From: an uncultured Paracoccaceae bacterium
Lineage (GTDB): Bacteria > Pseudomonadota > Alphaproteobacteria > Rhodobacterales > Rhodobacteraceae
Length of the DNA stretch: 5,500 bases
Direction: 5' to 3'
Assembly: GCA_913054485.1 (NCBI GenBank)
Contig: CAJXHQ010000250.1
Span: 1 to 5,500, forward strand
The translations under genes were made by a program, and so were the position numbers. A model generated the notes under the pieces. That model made no database searches, was not told the origin of the DNA, and was given only the letters and a program-made list of their open reading frames with translations. Of this stretch, positions 1 through 5,500 are shown in pieces (the stretch's first letter is position 1; each line of letters begins with the position of its first letter).

Positions 1-496
1 CCAGCTCATATCCCTCCGGCGCGGATTGGGGGGTATTTTCTTCCCAGACAACCAGTGCATCATCGGCAACCCAGCCGCCGGCCTCGGCCATCGCCAGCGC
101 CTTTTTCCCAAGATCCTTGCCATAGGGCGGGTCAAGGAAGATCAGATCATAAGGCGCATCCGGGTTTGGCCCCAGTTTCAACGCGTCGCGGCGGATCAGC
201 GCGGCGTCTTGGGTCTTGCAGATGCTGATGTTCTTGCGGATCAGCCCCTGCGAAACCCGCCCGTCATCCACAAACACCGCAGTCTCTGCCCCGCGCGACA
301 GGGCCTCCAGCCCCAAGGCACCGGTACCTGCAAAAAGATCCAGCACCCGCGCGCCGGGGATCGCACCGGTGTGCGTCAGCACAGAAAACAGGCTTTCGCG
401 CACCCGGTCGGTGGTGGGACGCAGATGCGCGCCGGCATCCCCCTTGCCCACCGCGGCCAGTGCCCGGCCGCGGAAATCTCCGGCAATTATCCTCAC
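1..496 (-). CDS. rsmD: 16S rRNA (guanine(966)-N(2))-methyltransferase RsmD, partial at left edge
   Basis: RsmD uses S-adenosylmethionine to methylate N2 of G966 in the small-subunit rRNA during 30S assembly in the cytoplasm. I translated the minus strand from a GTG at 496-494, which opens with the typical start VRIIAGDFRGR. A conserved RPTTDRVRESLF segment lies at about residues 26-37, the SAM-binding motif DLFAGTG at 53-59, and the N2-guanine methyltransferase catalytic motif DPPY at 122-125 (context IFLDPPYGKD). About 165 codons are visible; the family is usually near 185 residues, so roughly 20 C-terminal residues lie beyond position 1. The GTG overlaps the TGA of the upstream flavoprotein gene (GTGA at 496-493). 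No strong Shine-Dalgarno precedes it, so translation is probably coupled to that gene. The identification is firm; the start codon is very likely because family homology begins exactly there. Confidence 0.95.
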   Translation of the reverse strand, partial: MRIIAGDFRGRALAAVGKGDAGAHLRPTTDRVRESLFSVLTHTGAIPGARVLDLFAGTGALGLEALSRGAETAVFVDDGRVSQGLIRKNISICKTQDAALIRRDALKLGPNPDAPYDLIFLDPPYGKDLGKKALAMAEAGGWVADDALVVWEENTPQSAPEGYEL

Positions 497-1704
497 GCTT
501 TCAGCAGCGGCTTCAGGTTTGCTTCAGGATCGGCCACCAGCGCCTTGTCAGCGGTCTTGCCTGCCTCAATCAGCCGCTTGGCGACCATATAGGCGCGCGG
601 GTCGTTCATCGCGTCCACTGCCACCAGCTGGTCACCGGTATAATACCAGTAGGACACCTGCAGCCCCTCGCCCTGGCGGGTGACGACATTATCGTAGCCG
701 CTGTTAAGGCCGGCAATCTGCAGCTTCACATCATACTGATCGGACCAGAACCAGGGCGTCGCCACATAGTCCTTCGCGGCCCCCAGCATGTTCTCGGCCA
801 CCACTTCGGCCTGATCGATCGCGTTTGGAACGCTCTCCAGCCGGATCCGCCCGCCTTTGTAGGGGAAGGAGGCGCAGTCGCCCGCGGCCCAGACCCCATC
901 CGCCGAGGTGCGGCCCTGCGCGTCCGTCTTGATACCGTTTTCCAGCGCGATCCCGGCAGCCTCGGCCAGTGCAGTGGAGGGCGCGATACCGACACCGGCA
1001 ATCACAAAATCCACGTCCAGTTCAGACCCGTCGCTCAGCACCGCGCCGGTCACCTTGCCATCCGTGCCCACCAGCTCCTTCAGGCCCACGCCTTCGCGGA
1101 TCTCAGCCCCGTGGGAGCTGTGCAGGGAGCGGAAGTAATCCGAGGTCTCAGATGCCGCGACCCGCTGCAGGATCCGGTCGGCCATTTCCACCAGCGTCAC
1201 CTTCACCCCGCGCTTGGCGCAGACGGCTGCGGCCTCCAGCCCGATATAGCCGCCGCCGACGATCAGCACGCGTTTGCCTTCGGTCACCGAAGGGGCCATC
1301 GCGTCGACATCGTCCAGACCGCGCACCACATAGACACCGTCCAGATCACCGCCGATTGCCGCCGGCAGGCGGCGCGGATCGGACCCGGTGGTCAGCGCCA
1401 GCTGATCATAAGCGATCACCTCGTCCCCCGCGGTCACGGTCTTGGCCGCAATGTCGATGGCAGAGACATAAGTGCCCAGCTTCAGGGTGATATTATTGTC
1501 GGCGTAATAGCTTTCGGGCCGCAGGAACAGGCGCTCCTTGTCCATCTCCCCCAAGAGATAGGCCTTGCTCAGCGGCGGGCGCTGATAGGGCGGCGCGGTC
1601 TCGGCACCGATCAGGGTAATGTCGCCTTCGAACCCCTGCTGACGCAGCTTGGCCACCATTGAACAGCCGGCCTGTCCGGCTCCGATCACAACTATGTGGC
1701 TCAT
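493..1704 (-). CDS. FAD/NAD(H)-dependent oxidoreductase, ferredoxin (rubredoxin/putidaredoxin) reductase type
   Basis: This 403-residue flavoprotein probably passes electrons from NADH through FAD to a small [2Fe-2S] ferredoxin or rubredoxin in the cytoplasm. Visible features are the N-terminal FAD dinucleotide fold GAGQAG at residues 8-13, the RPPLSK segment typical of the family at 42-47, a second dinucleotide fold GGGYIGLE at 150-157 for the pyridine nucleotide, and the second FAD motif VWAAGDCA at 271-278. The C-terminal block PWFWSDQYDVKLQIAG at 317-332 marks the putidaredoxin/rhodocoxin reductase family. Glu173 (LVEMADR), at the end of the second strand of the nucleotide fold, favours NADH over NADPH. 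There is no CxxC redox pair, so this is not a thioredoxin- or glutathione-reductase-type disulfide enzyme. No ferredoxin, P450 or dioxygenase partner is in the window, so its substrate cannot be named. A GGGAGG site precedes the ATG and supports the start. Its stop overlaps the rsmD start. Confidence 0.9.
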   Translation of the reverse strand: MSHIVVIGAGQAGCSMVAKLRQQGFEGDITLIGAETAPPYQRPPLSKAYLLGEMDKERLFLRPESYYADNNITLKLGTYVSAIDIAAKTVTAGDEVIAYDQLALTTGSDPRRLPAAIGGDLDGVYVVRGLDDVDAMAPSVTEGKRVLIVGGGYIGLEAAAVCAKRGVKVTLVEMADRILQRVAASETSDYFRSLHSSHGAEIREGVGLKELVGTDGKVTGAVLSDGSELDVDFVIAGVGIAPSTALAEAAGIALENGIKTDAQGRTSADGVWAAGDCASFPYKGGRIRLESVPNAIDQAEVVAENMLGAAKDYVATPWFWSDQYDVKLQIAGLNSGYDNVVTRQGEGLQVSYWYYTGDQLVAVDAMNDPRAYMVAKRLIEAGKTADKALVADPEANLKPLLKA

Positions 1705-1713
1705 GTGCTCTTG

Positions 1714-1719
1714 CCTCCC
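1714..1719 (-). promoter_or_regulatory. Ribosome binding site of the flavoprotein gene
   Basis: Read on the minus strand this is GGGAGG, 9 nt before the ATG at 1704-1702. It supports that ATG as the start. Confidence 0.75.
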
Positions 1720-1748
1720 AACGTATCTGCATTCACCTTTTGGGCGAC

Positions 1749-1776
1749 CCTATAGGGGCCGCGAACAGATATGCAA
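1749..1776 (-). promoter_or_regulatory. Candidate sigma70-type promoter for the flavoprotein-rsmD operon
   Basis: On the minus strand, TTGCAT (1776-1771) and TATAGG (1754-1749) are separated by 16 nt, a reasonable -35/-10 arrangement placing transcription start near 1742. The -10 box lies inside the 10-bp palindrome CCCTATAGGG (1748-1757), so the same bases could also serve as a -10 box on the plus strand for the peroxiredoxin gene. However, no good plus-strand -35 box sits at the right distance. This is pattern matching by eye in a 93-bp intergenic region, so the call is weak. Confidence 0.3.
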
Positions 1777-1786
1777 AACAGAAATG

Positions 1787-1791
1787 AAGGA
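1787..1791 (+). promoter_or_regulatory. Ribosome binding site that sets the peroxiredoxin start
   Basis: AAGGA lies 6 nt before the ATG at 1798. The in-frame ATG at 1771 has no such site, so 1798 is preferred as the start. Confidence 0.7.
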
Positions 1792-1797
1792 AACGCG

Positions 1798-2283
1798 ATG
1801 ATTTCTGCCGGAGACAGACTGCCAGAGTCCACTTTGGTTCAACTGGGGGCCAACGGGCCCGAACCCGTGGAGCTGGGACCAAGGCTGAAAGGGCGCAACG
1901 TTGTGATTTTCGGCCTGCCGGCCGCCTTTTCGGGCACCTGTTCCGAAGCGCAGATGCCCAGCTTCATCCGCACCAAGGACCAGTTTGCCGCAAAGGGCGT
2001 GGATGAAATCATCTGCATCACCGGCAATGACCCCTTTGTGCTGGACGCCTGGGGCAAGGCCACCGGGGCGGACACGGCAGGCATCACCCTGCTGTCGGAT
2101 GCAGAATGCAAGTATATCGAGGCCATCGGCATGCGGCTGGACTTCCCGCCCGCCGGGCTCATTGGCCGCTCGCAGCGCTACGCTATGTATGCAGAAGACG
2201 GTGTCGTGAAACTGCTCCAGCGCGAAGAGAACCCCGGCGTCTGCGAGGTCTCTGCCGGGGAGAGCCTGCTCGACGCGATGTGA
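1798..2283 (+). CDS. Peroxiredoxin, Prx5/PMP20 (Redoxin) family
   Basis: This enzyme reduces hydrogen peroxide or organic peroxides through a cysteine thiol, most likely recycled by glutathione/glutaredoxin or thioredoxin in the cytoplasm. From the ATG at 1798 the protein has 161 residues, the normal length for bacterial Prx5 proteins; the longer frame from 1771 adds nine residues without a ribosome site. The peroxidatic cysteine is Cys48 in PAAFSGTCSEAQMPSF (41-56), which fits PxxxT/SxxC with Ser45 in the threonine position and Gly46 where many relatives have Pro. Arg127 (SQRYAM) is the expected active-site arginine. Cys149 in ENPGVCEVS lies where the resolving cysteine of human Prx5 sits, so an atypical 2-Cys mechanism is possible, though a 1-Cys mechanism cannot be excluded. 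Cys73 and Cys104 are further cysteines. The gene is transcribed away from the flavoprotein and is followed at once by the CHAD gene. The family call is firm. Confidence 0.93.
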   Translation: MISAGDRLPESTLVQLGANGPEPVELGPRLKGRNVVIFGLPAAFSGTCSEAQMPSFIRTKDQFAAKGVDEIICITGNDPFVLDAWGKATGADTAGITLLSDAECKYIEAIGMRLDFPPAGLIGRSQRYAMYAEDGVVKLLQREENPGVCEVSAGESLLDAM

Positions 2284-2295
2284 GCGCAGCCTGGG

Positions 2296-2302
2296 AAAGG
2301 GA
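2296..2302 (+). promoter_or_regulatory. Ribosome binding site favouring the CHAD gene ATG start
   Basis: The purine-rich stretch AAAGGGA ends 4 nt before the ATG at 2307 (its AAGG core ends 6 nt before). The alternative GTG at 2280 has only a more distant GGGGAGAG, about 15 nt upstream. Confidence 0.5.
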
Positions 2303-2306
2303 CCGG

Positions 2307-3170
2307 ATGGGCCTCAGCATCAACCAGCACCCCGCCGCCATCATGGCGGGGTTCAACCGGCAAATCCTGTCCTCCCGCGACTGGACCCTGACCAGCGAAG
2401 ACCCGGAAGGCCCGCACCAGCTGCGGGTCGGGCTCAGGCGGCTGCGCAGCGGGCTCTGGCTGTTCCGGCCGCTGCTGCCGCCGGGCTACGCCAAGCCGCT
2501 GAGCCTGCAGGCGCGCTGGCTGGGGCAGGAGACGGGCCATCTGCGCGACTTGGAGGTGCTGCTCTATGAGACCGTTCAGCCCTATCTGAAGGCGACAGGC
2601 GGCGACAAGACGCTGGCGGCGCTGGACCGGCACCTGACCGTGGCTGTGAGGCGGCAGAAACAGGACCTTGTCAAAACCCTGCACAGCGAGCGCGTGGCCC
2701 GCTTCCTGGAAGAGGCGGATCCACTGAACTGCACTGGGTTCTGGATCGCATCGGCCGGCCAAGCCGCCGCCCTGCGCGATCTCTGCCGCGCCGCGCTGGA
2801 CCTGCGCCACCGCCAGGCGCATGACCTGGGCCGCCATTTCAGAGGGCTGGACGAGCCCGACCGGCATGAATTCCGCAAGACCCTGAAAAAGCTGCGCTAC
2901 ACGGCGGAATGCGCCAACGCCGTTTTTGCGGCACCGCAGACCAAGGCCTATATCAAGCAGCTGAAGGTTTTGCAGGAGGGGCTGGGCGCAATGAACGACG
3001 CCGTGGTCGCACGCGAGATTCTGACCAGCATCACTTCGGATCTTGCGCCGGATGCCCCCGCCCGCATCGCCGCAATGGCGCTGGCGGATGTGCGCGATTC
3101 CCATGTGAACCTTGATAAGCAGCGCATCCAGAAGCTTTGGAAGGCGCTGGCAAAGAAAGACCCGCTCTGA
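2307..3170 (+). CDS. Stand-alone CHAD-domain protein (predicted polyphosphate-binding)
   Basis: CHAD (conserved histidine alpha-helical domain) proteins are helical bundles with a basic groove that bind inorganic polyphosphate and often sit on polyP granules. The 287-residue product is nearly all CHAD. The first histidine/arginine helix HQLRVGLRRLRSGLWLF is at residues 37-53 (His37), LGQETGHLRDLEVL at 72-85, the repeated half HEFRKTLKKLRYTAE at 187-201 (His187), and the closing LGAMNDAVVA at 226-235. No CYTH (triphosphate tunnel) domain is fused to it, unlike YgiF-type proteins, and there is no signal peptide or membrane helix. An in-frame GTG at 2280 overlaps the peroxiredoxin stop (GTGA) and would add nine residues (VSAAWERDR). 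I prefer ATG 2307 because of its ribosome site, but the GTG start is a real alternative. It is probably co-transcribed with the peroxiredoxin. The domain call is strong; the cellular role is unknown. Confidence 0.88.
   Translation: MGLSINQHPAAIMAGFNRQILSSRDWTLTSEDPEGPHQLRVGLRRLRSGLWLFRPLLPPGYAKPLSLQARWLGQETGHLRDLEVLLYETVQPYLKATGGDKTLAALDRHLTVAVRRQKQDLVKTLHSERVARFLEEADPLNCTGFWIASAGQAAALRDLCRAALDLRHRQAHDLGRHFRGLDEPDRHEFRKTLKKLRYTAECANAVFAAPQTKAYIKQLKVLQEGLGAMNDAVVAREILTSITSDLAPDAPARIAAMALADVRDSHVNLDKQRIQKLWKALAKKDPL
2330..2351 (+). repeat. GC-rich inverted repeat early in the CHAD gene
   Basis: CCCCGCC at 2330-2336 pairs with GGCGGGG at 2345-2351 around an 8-nt loop. Alternatively CCGCCAT (2335-2341) pairs with ATGGCGG (2343-2349) around one base. 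The hairpin starts 23 nt after the ATG at 2307. No T-tract follows, so it is not an intrinsic terminator. It may only reflect coding of HPAAIMAG in GC-rich codons, or it could lower expression of the second gene. Confidence 0.45.
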
Positions 3171-3173
3171 CCC

Positions 3174-3467
3174 TTAGGCCAGGCTGTCCATCTTGCGGGC
3201 CAGCTTGGCGTCAAGCGTGCTGACGCCGTTCACGTCATGCGTGGTCAGCACCACTGTCACCCGGTTGTAGACATTGGACCACTCCGGGTGGTGGTTCCAC
3301 TTCTCGGCCCAGATCGCGGCCTGGGTCATCCAGCCGAAGGCCGCCACGAAATTCGCGAACTTATAGGTCTTGGTGATGGCATCGCGCCCCTCCACCATCT
3401 CCCAGCCGGTCTCGAACAGCGGGTCCAGCAGCGGGCCGCGGGTTGCCTCTGACAGTTTCTCGGTCAT
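3174..3467 (-). CDS. phhB: 4a-hydroxytetrahydrobiopterin (pterin-4a-carbinolamine) dehydratase
   Basis: The enzyme dehydrates 4a-hydroxytetrahydropterin to quinonoid dihydropterin, recycling the cofactor of aromatic amino acid hydroxylases such as phenylalanine hydroxylase; it is cytoplasmic. The 97-residue length is normal. The signature [21 protein letters not shown] spans about residues 58-78: His59 and His60 followed by PEW, then His77-Asp78, match the three active-site histidines of the family. The [10 protein letters not shown] tail is also typical. The ATG at 3467 overlaps the TGA of the upstream acyltransferase gene (ATGA), and GGAGG lies 7 nt before it, so the start is secure. It is the last gene of the minus-strand operon; its stop is 3 bp from the CHAD stop. 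No phenylalanine hydroxylase gene is visible nearby, so the pterin it serves cannot be read from context. Confidence 0.95.
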   Translation of the reverse strand: MTEKLSEATRGPLLDPLFETGWEMVEGRDAITKTYKFANFVAAFGWMTQAAIWAEKWNHHPEWSNVYNRVTVVLTTHDVNGVSTLDAKLARKMDSLA

Positions 3468-4651
3468 TCCTGTTCCTCCACCTGCGCTTTGCGGAAGGGG
3501 CCATAGTCCGTCAGGATCTCGATCTCCTCCTCGACGGCAGCGCGCTCAGCCTCCAGATAACGGGCCACGGCCTCCTTGAAGCCGGGATCGCCGATCCAAT
3601 GCAGCGAATGAGTCTGTGCCGGAAGGTAGCCGCGCGCCAGTTTGTGTTCGCCCTGCGCGCCGGCCTCAACCCGGTCCAGCCCCATCGCAATGGCCAATTC
3701 GATGGCCCGATAATAGCACAGTTCGAAGTGCAGGCAGGGATGATGTTCGGTGCAGCCCCAGTAACGGCCGTAAAGCGCCTGCCGGCCGATGAAATTCAGG
3801 GCACCTGCAACTGGCACGCCGTCGCGTTCCGCAAGATATAGCGCGATATCATCCGCCATCGCCTGCTGCGCGATGTCGAAGAACTGCCGCGTCAGATAAG
3901 GCGAGCCCCATTTGCGGCTGCCGGTGTCCTGGTAGAATTGCCAGAAGGCATCCCAGTGTTCCGCCCTCAGATCGGCGCCGGTATACATGCGGATCTCTCC
4001 GCCGAAACCATTGGCCTGTGCGCGTTCCTTGCGGATATTCTTGCGTTTGCGCGAGGACAGGCTGGCGAGGAAATCATCGAATGTCGCGTAGCCGCCGTTC
4101 AGCCAGTGAAACTGCTGGGTCGCGCGCCGCAAAAGACCCATTTCCGCGCCGATCTCTGCCTCTGCCTCGGTACAGAACGTCACATGCAGAGAAGACAGCT
4201 TGTTGTCCGATGCCAACTGCACGGCCCCCTGCACAAGGGCGGAATGGCCGATGCCTTCGTACCCGGGGCGCACCAGAAAACGGCGCCCGGTGGCAGGCGT
4301 GAAAGGCACCGCGATCTGCAGTTTCGGATAGTAGCGCCCGCCGGCCTGCTCGTAGGCGTGGCCCCAGTTGTGGTCGAAGATATATTCTCCCTGGCTGTGC
4401 CCCTTGGCATAAAGCGGCGCACAGGCGATCAGCACGCCGTCCAGATAGGCGGCCAGGTACTGCGGCTGCCAGCCTGTGCCCGGCCCGGTCGAACCGCTGT
4501 CCTCCAGCGCTTTCAGAAACCGGTGGGTCGTAAAAGGATCATTGGGGCGGGAGCCATCCGCAGCTTCCGGACAGGCACAGGCATCCCAGTCGCTGGCCGC
4601 AATCTGGCCAAGCGAACCCAATACCTGAATTTCGATCTGAGCCTGATCCAT
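3464..4651 (-). CDS. FemAB-like / GNAT-fold acyltransferase (PF04339 type, 'peptidogalycan biosynthesis/recognition')
   Basis: This 395-residue protein belongs to a widespread proteobacterial family with a doubled GNAT fold related to FemAB aminoacyltransferases. The true acceptor and donor are not established for the family. Conserved blocks are [19 protein letters not shown] at about residues 94-112 followed by [13 protein letters not shown], the basic segment [12 protein letters not shown] at 199-210, YWGCTE at 297-302, LHFELCYY at 307-314 and [12 protein letters not shown] at 331-342. There is no signal peptide or membrane helix, so it is probably cytoplasmic. The start at 4651 is preferred because GGGGAG lies 6 nt upstream and family similarity begins after it. 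An ATG at 4720 would add 23 residues and overlap the upstream gene by 23 bp. With the chosen start, 46 bp separate it from the phosphodiesterase gene. The family is clear; the exact reaction is not. Confidence 0.87.
   Translation of the reverse strand: MDQAQIEIQVLGSLGQIAASDWDACACPEAADGSRPNDPFTTHRFLKALEDSGSTGPGTGWQPQYLAAYLDGVLIACAPLYAKGHSQGEYIFDHNWGHAYEQAGGRYYPKLQIAVPFTPATGRRFLVRPGYEGIGHSALVQGAVQLASDNKLSSLHVTFCTEAEAEIGAEMGLLRRATQQFHWLNGGYATFDDFLASLSSRKRKNIRKERAQANGFGGEIRMYTGADLRAEHWDAFWQFYQDTGSRKWGSPYLTRQFFDIAQQAMADDIALYLAERDGVPVAGALNFIGRQALYGRYWGCTEHHPCLHFELCYYRAIELAIAMGLDRVEAGAQGEHKLARGYLPAQTHSLHWIGDPGFKEAVARYLEAERAAVEEEIEILTDYGPFRKAQVEEQE
3475..3479 (-). promoter_or_regulatory. Ribosome binding site of the carbinolamine dehydratase gene
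   Basis: GGAGG on the minus strand lies 7 nt before the ATG at 3467, inside the last codons of the acyltransferase gene. The downstream gene can therefore recruit ribosomes directly as well as by the ATGA coupling. Confidence 0.7.
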
Positions 4652-4657
4652 ACGCGT

Positions 4658-4663
4658 CTCCCC
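4658..4663 (-). promoter_or_regulatory. Ribosome binding site that sets the acyltransferase start
   Basis: GGGGAG on the minus strand lies 6 nt before the ATG at 4651-4649. It favours this start over the upstream ATG at 4720. Confidence 0.65.
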
Positions 4664-4697
4664 TGCCCTGTCAGTATCCGGGGGCGGATGGTGCTGT

Positions 4698-5459
4698 TCA
4701 ACCCGGCAGGTAGCCCTCAAAGGTCACATTGTCGGCAAAGACACGGGCAACGCCCTCTTCTTCGGCAGAGCGGATCGTCCAGCACAGCACCGGCACGCCC
4801 GCCTCGCGCAACTCCTGCACCCGGGCACGGCCAAGGTCGCCGGCTTCATGGCTGATAAACGCCGCGCCGCAGGTCTTAAAATCGGATATGGCCTTCAGCC
4901 GGCTCCGGGTCTCTTCCGGCAGGTTCCAGTCGGCAGCATCATAGGCGCTGGTCACCAGGCCGCGCGGCACATCCGGGGCCAGCCGGGCCATTTCGGCGAC
5001 TGAGTGAGGGTTGAATGACATAACCGCCACCGGGCCTTCGTAGCCGTCCAGCGCTGCAGTGGCGGCAGCTTCCAGCGGGCCCACATCCGGGCCCATTTGC
5101 CCGTCCTGATCCTTGATTTCGATGAGCAGCGGCACCTGGCCTGCGACAATCTCCAGCACCTCGGCCAGATCCGGGATACCTTCGCCGTCGCCGCCCTTCA
5201 GGACCACATCCGCCGCCTCATGCGCCGCCAGCGCCCTGACCGGCTCCTGCCCTTCGGCCAGCCTGTCCAGATCGTAGTTGTGAAAAACCAGCGCCCTTTT
5301 GTCGGCGCTGATCTGCAGGTCAATCTCGATGCCATAGCCCGCCGCAATCGCCGCGCGGATCGCCGCACGTGAATTCTCCGGCCGCCCGTCCGCAACATCA
5401 TGCAGCGCGCGGTGGGCCAAAGGCGTCTCAAGAAAGGCAGCGGGCAGAGGCGGCATCAT
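4698..5459 (-). CDS. Glycerophosphodiester phosphodiesterase family protein (GDPD, UgpQ-like)
   Basis: GDPD enzymes hydrolyse glycerophosphodiesters from phospholipid turnover to glycerol-3-phosphate and the head-group alcohol, using a metal ion. The 253-residue length matches UgpQ-type cytoplasmic members, and no signal peptide is visible. The TIM-barrel motifs are in order: AHRALHD with His16-Arg17, PENS at 27-30 (Glu28, usually PENT), EIDLQIS with Glu45 and Asp47, FHNYDLDRL with His60 at 59-67, LLIEIK with metal-ligand Glu114, SFNP after strand five and LCWTIRS near the C-terminus. Both catalytic histidines and the acidic metal ligands appear present. Two oddities are HN in place of the usual HD at 60-61 and a missing Gly after the first HR. 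The ATG at 5459 overlaps the preceding gene's TGA (ATGA), with only a weak ribosome site, which suggests translational coupling; the next codon is also ATG. Activity is likely, but the substrate is unknown. Confidence 0.88.
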   Translation of the reverse strand: MMPPLPAAFLETPLAHRALHDVADGRPENSRAAIRAAIAAGYGIEIDLQISADKRALVFHNYDLDRLAEGQEPVRALAAHEAADVVLKGGDGEGIPDLAEVLEIVAGQVPLLIEIKDQDGQMGPDVGPLEAAATAALDGYEGPVAVMSFNPHSVAEMARLAPDVPRGLVTSAYDAADWNLPEETRSRLKAISDFKTCGAAFISHEAGDLGRARVQELREAGVPVLCWTIRSAEEEGVARVFADNVTFEGYLPG

Positions 5460-5500
5460 TTGATTTCAAACACCCCGTCGATTTCCACCGCCACGCCCAA
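5456..5500 (-). CDS. C-terminal end of an upstream gene, possibly a RidA-family (YjgF/UK114) protein
   Basis: Only 14 codons and the stop are visible: the minus strand from the right edge reads LGVAVEIDGVFEIK and then TGA at 5458-5456, overlapping the phosphodiesterase ATG by 4 bp. The V-E-I-(D/E)-x-(V/I)-F-E ending resembles the last strand of RidA-like proteins, which deaminate reactive enamines and imines, but so few residues cannot prove it. That a coding frame continues here is well supported by the ATGA overlap; the family name is a guess. Confidence 0.5.
   Translation of the reverse strand: MGVAVEIDGVFEIK

Noticed and set aside
26..592. Plus-strand open frame of 188 codons at the left edge
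   Set aside because: The minus strand here encodes RsmD with SAM-binding and DPPY motifs, so the plus frame is its shadow.
1357..1372. GCCGCC/GGCGGC inverted repeat as a possible terminator or regulatory hairpin
   Set aside because: It lies in the middle of the flavoprotein coding sequence, has no T-tract, and such GC-rich short repeats are expected by chance.
460..1662. Long plus-strand open frame of 400 codons opposite the flavoprotein gene
   Set aside because: It is antisense to a gene with clear FAD/NAD motifs. The translation has low-complexity H/Q/R/G-rich composition and matches no family I know; such frames are common opposite GC-rich genes.
2106..2306. Upstream extension of the CHAD frame into the peroxiredoxin gene
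   Set aside because: The frame happens to stay open inside the peroxiredoxin gene, but the extension is arginine-rich and unlike CHAD N-termini; ribosome sites support a start at 2307 or 2280.
2178..3104. Minus-strand open frame of 308 codons opposite the CHAD gene
   Set aside because: The plus strand encodes the conserved CHAD helices; the antisense product is compositionally skewed, without motifs or a ribosome site.
3938..4855. Plus-strand open frame of 305 codons across the acyltransferase and GDPD junction
   Set aside because: It crosses the boundary of two well-supported minus-strand genes and has no recognisable domain.
1..5500. Search for CRISPR arrays, transposases, tRNA genes, toxin-antitoxin or phage defence genes
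   Set aside because: Every stretch except the 93-bp gap at 1705-1797 and a few short junctions (under 50 bp) is covered by housekeeping-type genes; no direct repeats, terminal inverted repeats or tRNA-like folds were seen.

Overview
The window looks like a chromosomal housekeeping segment from an alphaproteobacterium, most likely a member of the Roseobacter group (Rhodobacterales). The reasons are high GC content, tightly packed genes with 4-bp ATGA/GTGA overlaps, strong GGAGG-type ribosome binding sites, and proteins whose wording I recognise from that group (a Prx5-type peroxiredoxin ending in an ENPGVCEVSAGE block, and a FemAB-like acyltransferase with YYPKLQ and GAQGEHK motifs). The taxon is an inference from protein style; there is no rRNA or marker that settles it.

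Layout. Positions 1-1704, minus strand: an FAD/NAD(H)-dependent ferredoxin-reductase-type flavoprotein, followed by the 16S rRNA methyltransferase gene rsmD. The two are coupled by a GTGA overlap, and rsmD runs off the left edge. Positions 1705-1797: a 93-bp divergent intergenic region, the only real promoter-sized gap in the window. Positions 1798-3170, plus strand: a Prx5-family peroxiredoxin followed closely by a stand-alone CHAD-domain protein (a predicted polyphosphate-binding helical domain). Positions 3174-5500, minus strand: a compact operon read right to left. It holds the last codons of an upstream gene (possibly a RidA-family protein), a glycerophosphodiester phosphodiesterase-like gene, a FemAB-like/GNAT acyltransferase (PF04339 type) and a pterin-4a-carbinolamine dehydratase (phhB type). 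The plus and minus operons converge with only 3 bp between stop codons.

How the genes relate. The peroxiredoxin/CHAD pair could link peroxide defence with polyphosphate, but this rests on adjacency alone. The four-gene minus operon joins lipid head-group turnover, an amino-acyl/peptidoglycan-like acyltransferase, pterin recycling and possibly enamine/imine detoxification. It reads as a conserved housekeeping gene string and not as one pathway. I see no mobile element, CRISPR array, RNA gene, phage gene or defence system. I did not find a clearly new system; the points worth a second look are the Prx-CHAD pairing, the altered Prx and GDPD motifs, and the divergent promoter region.
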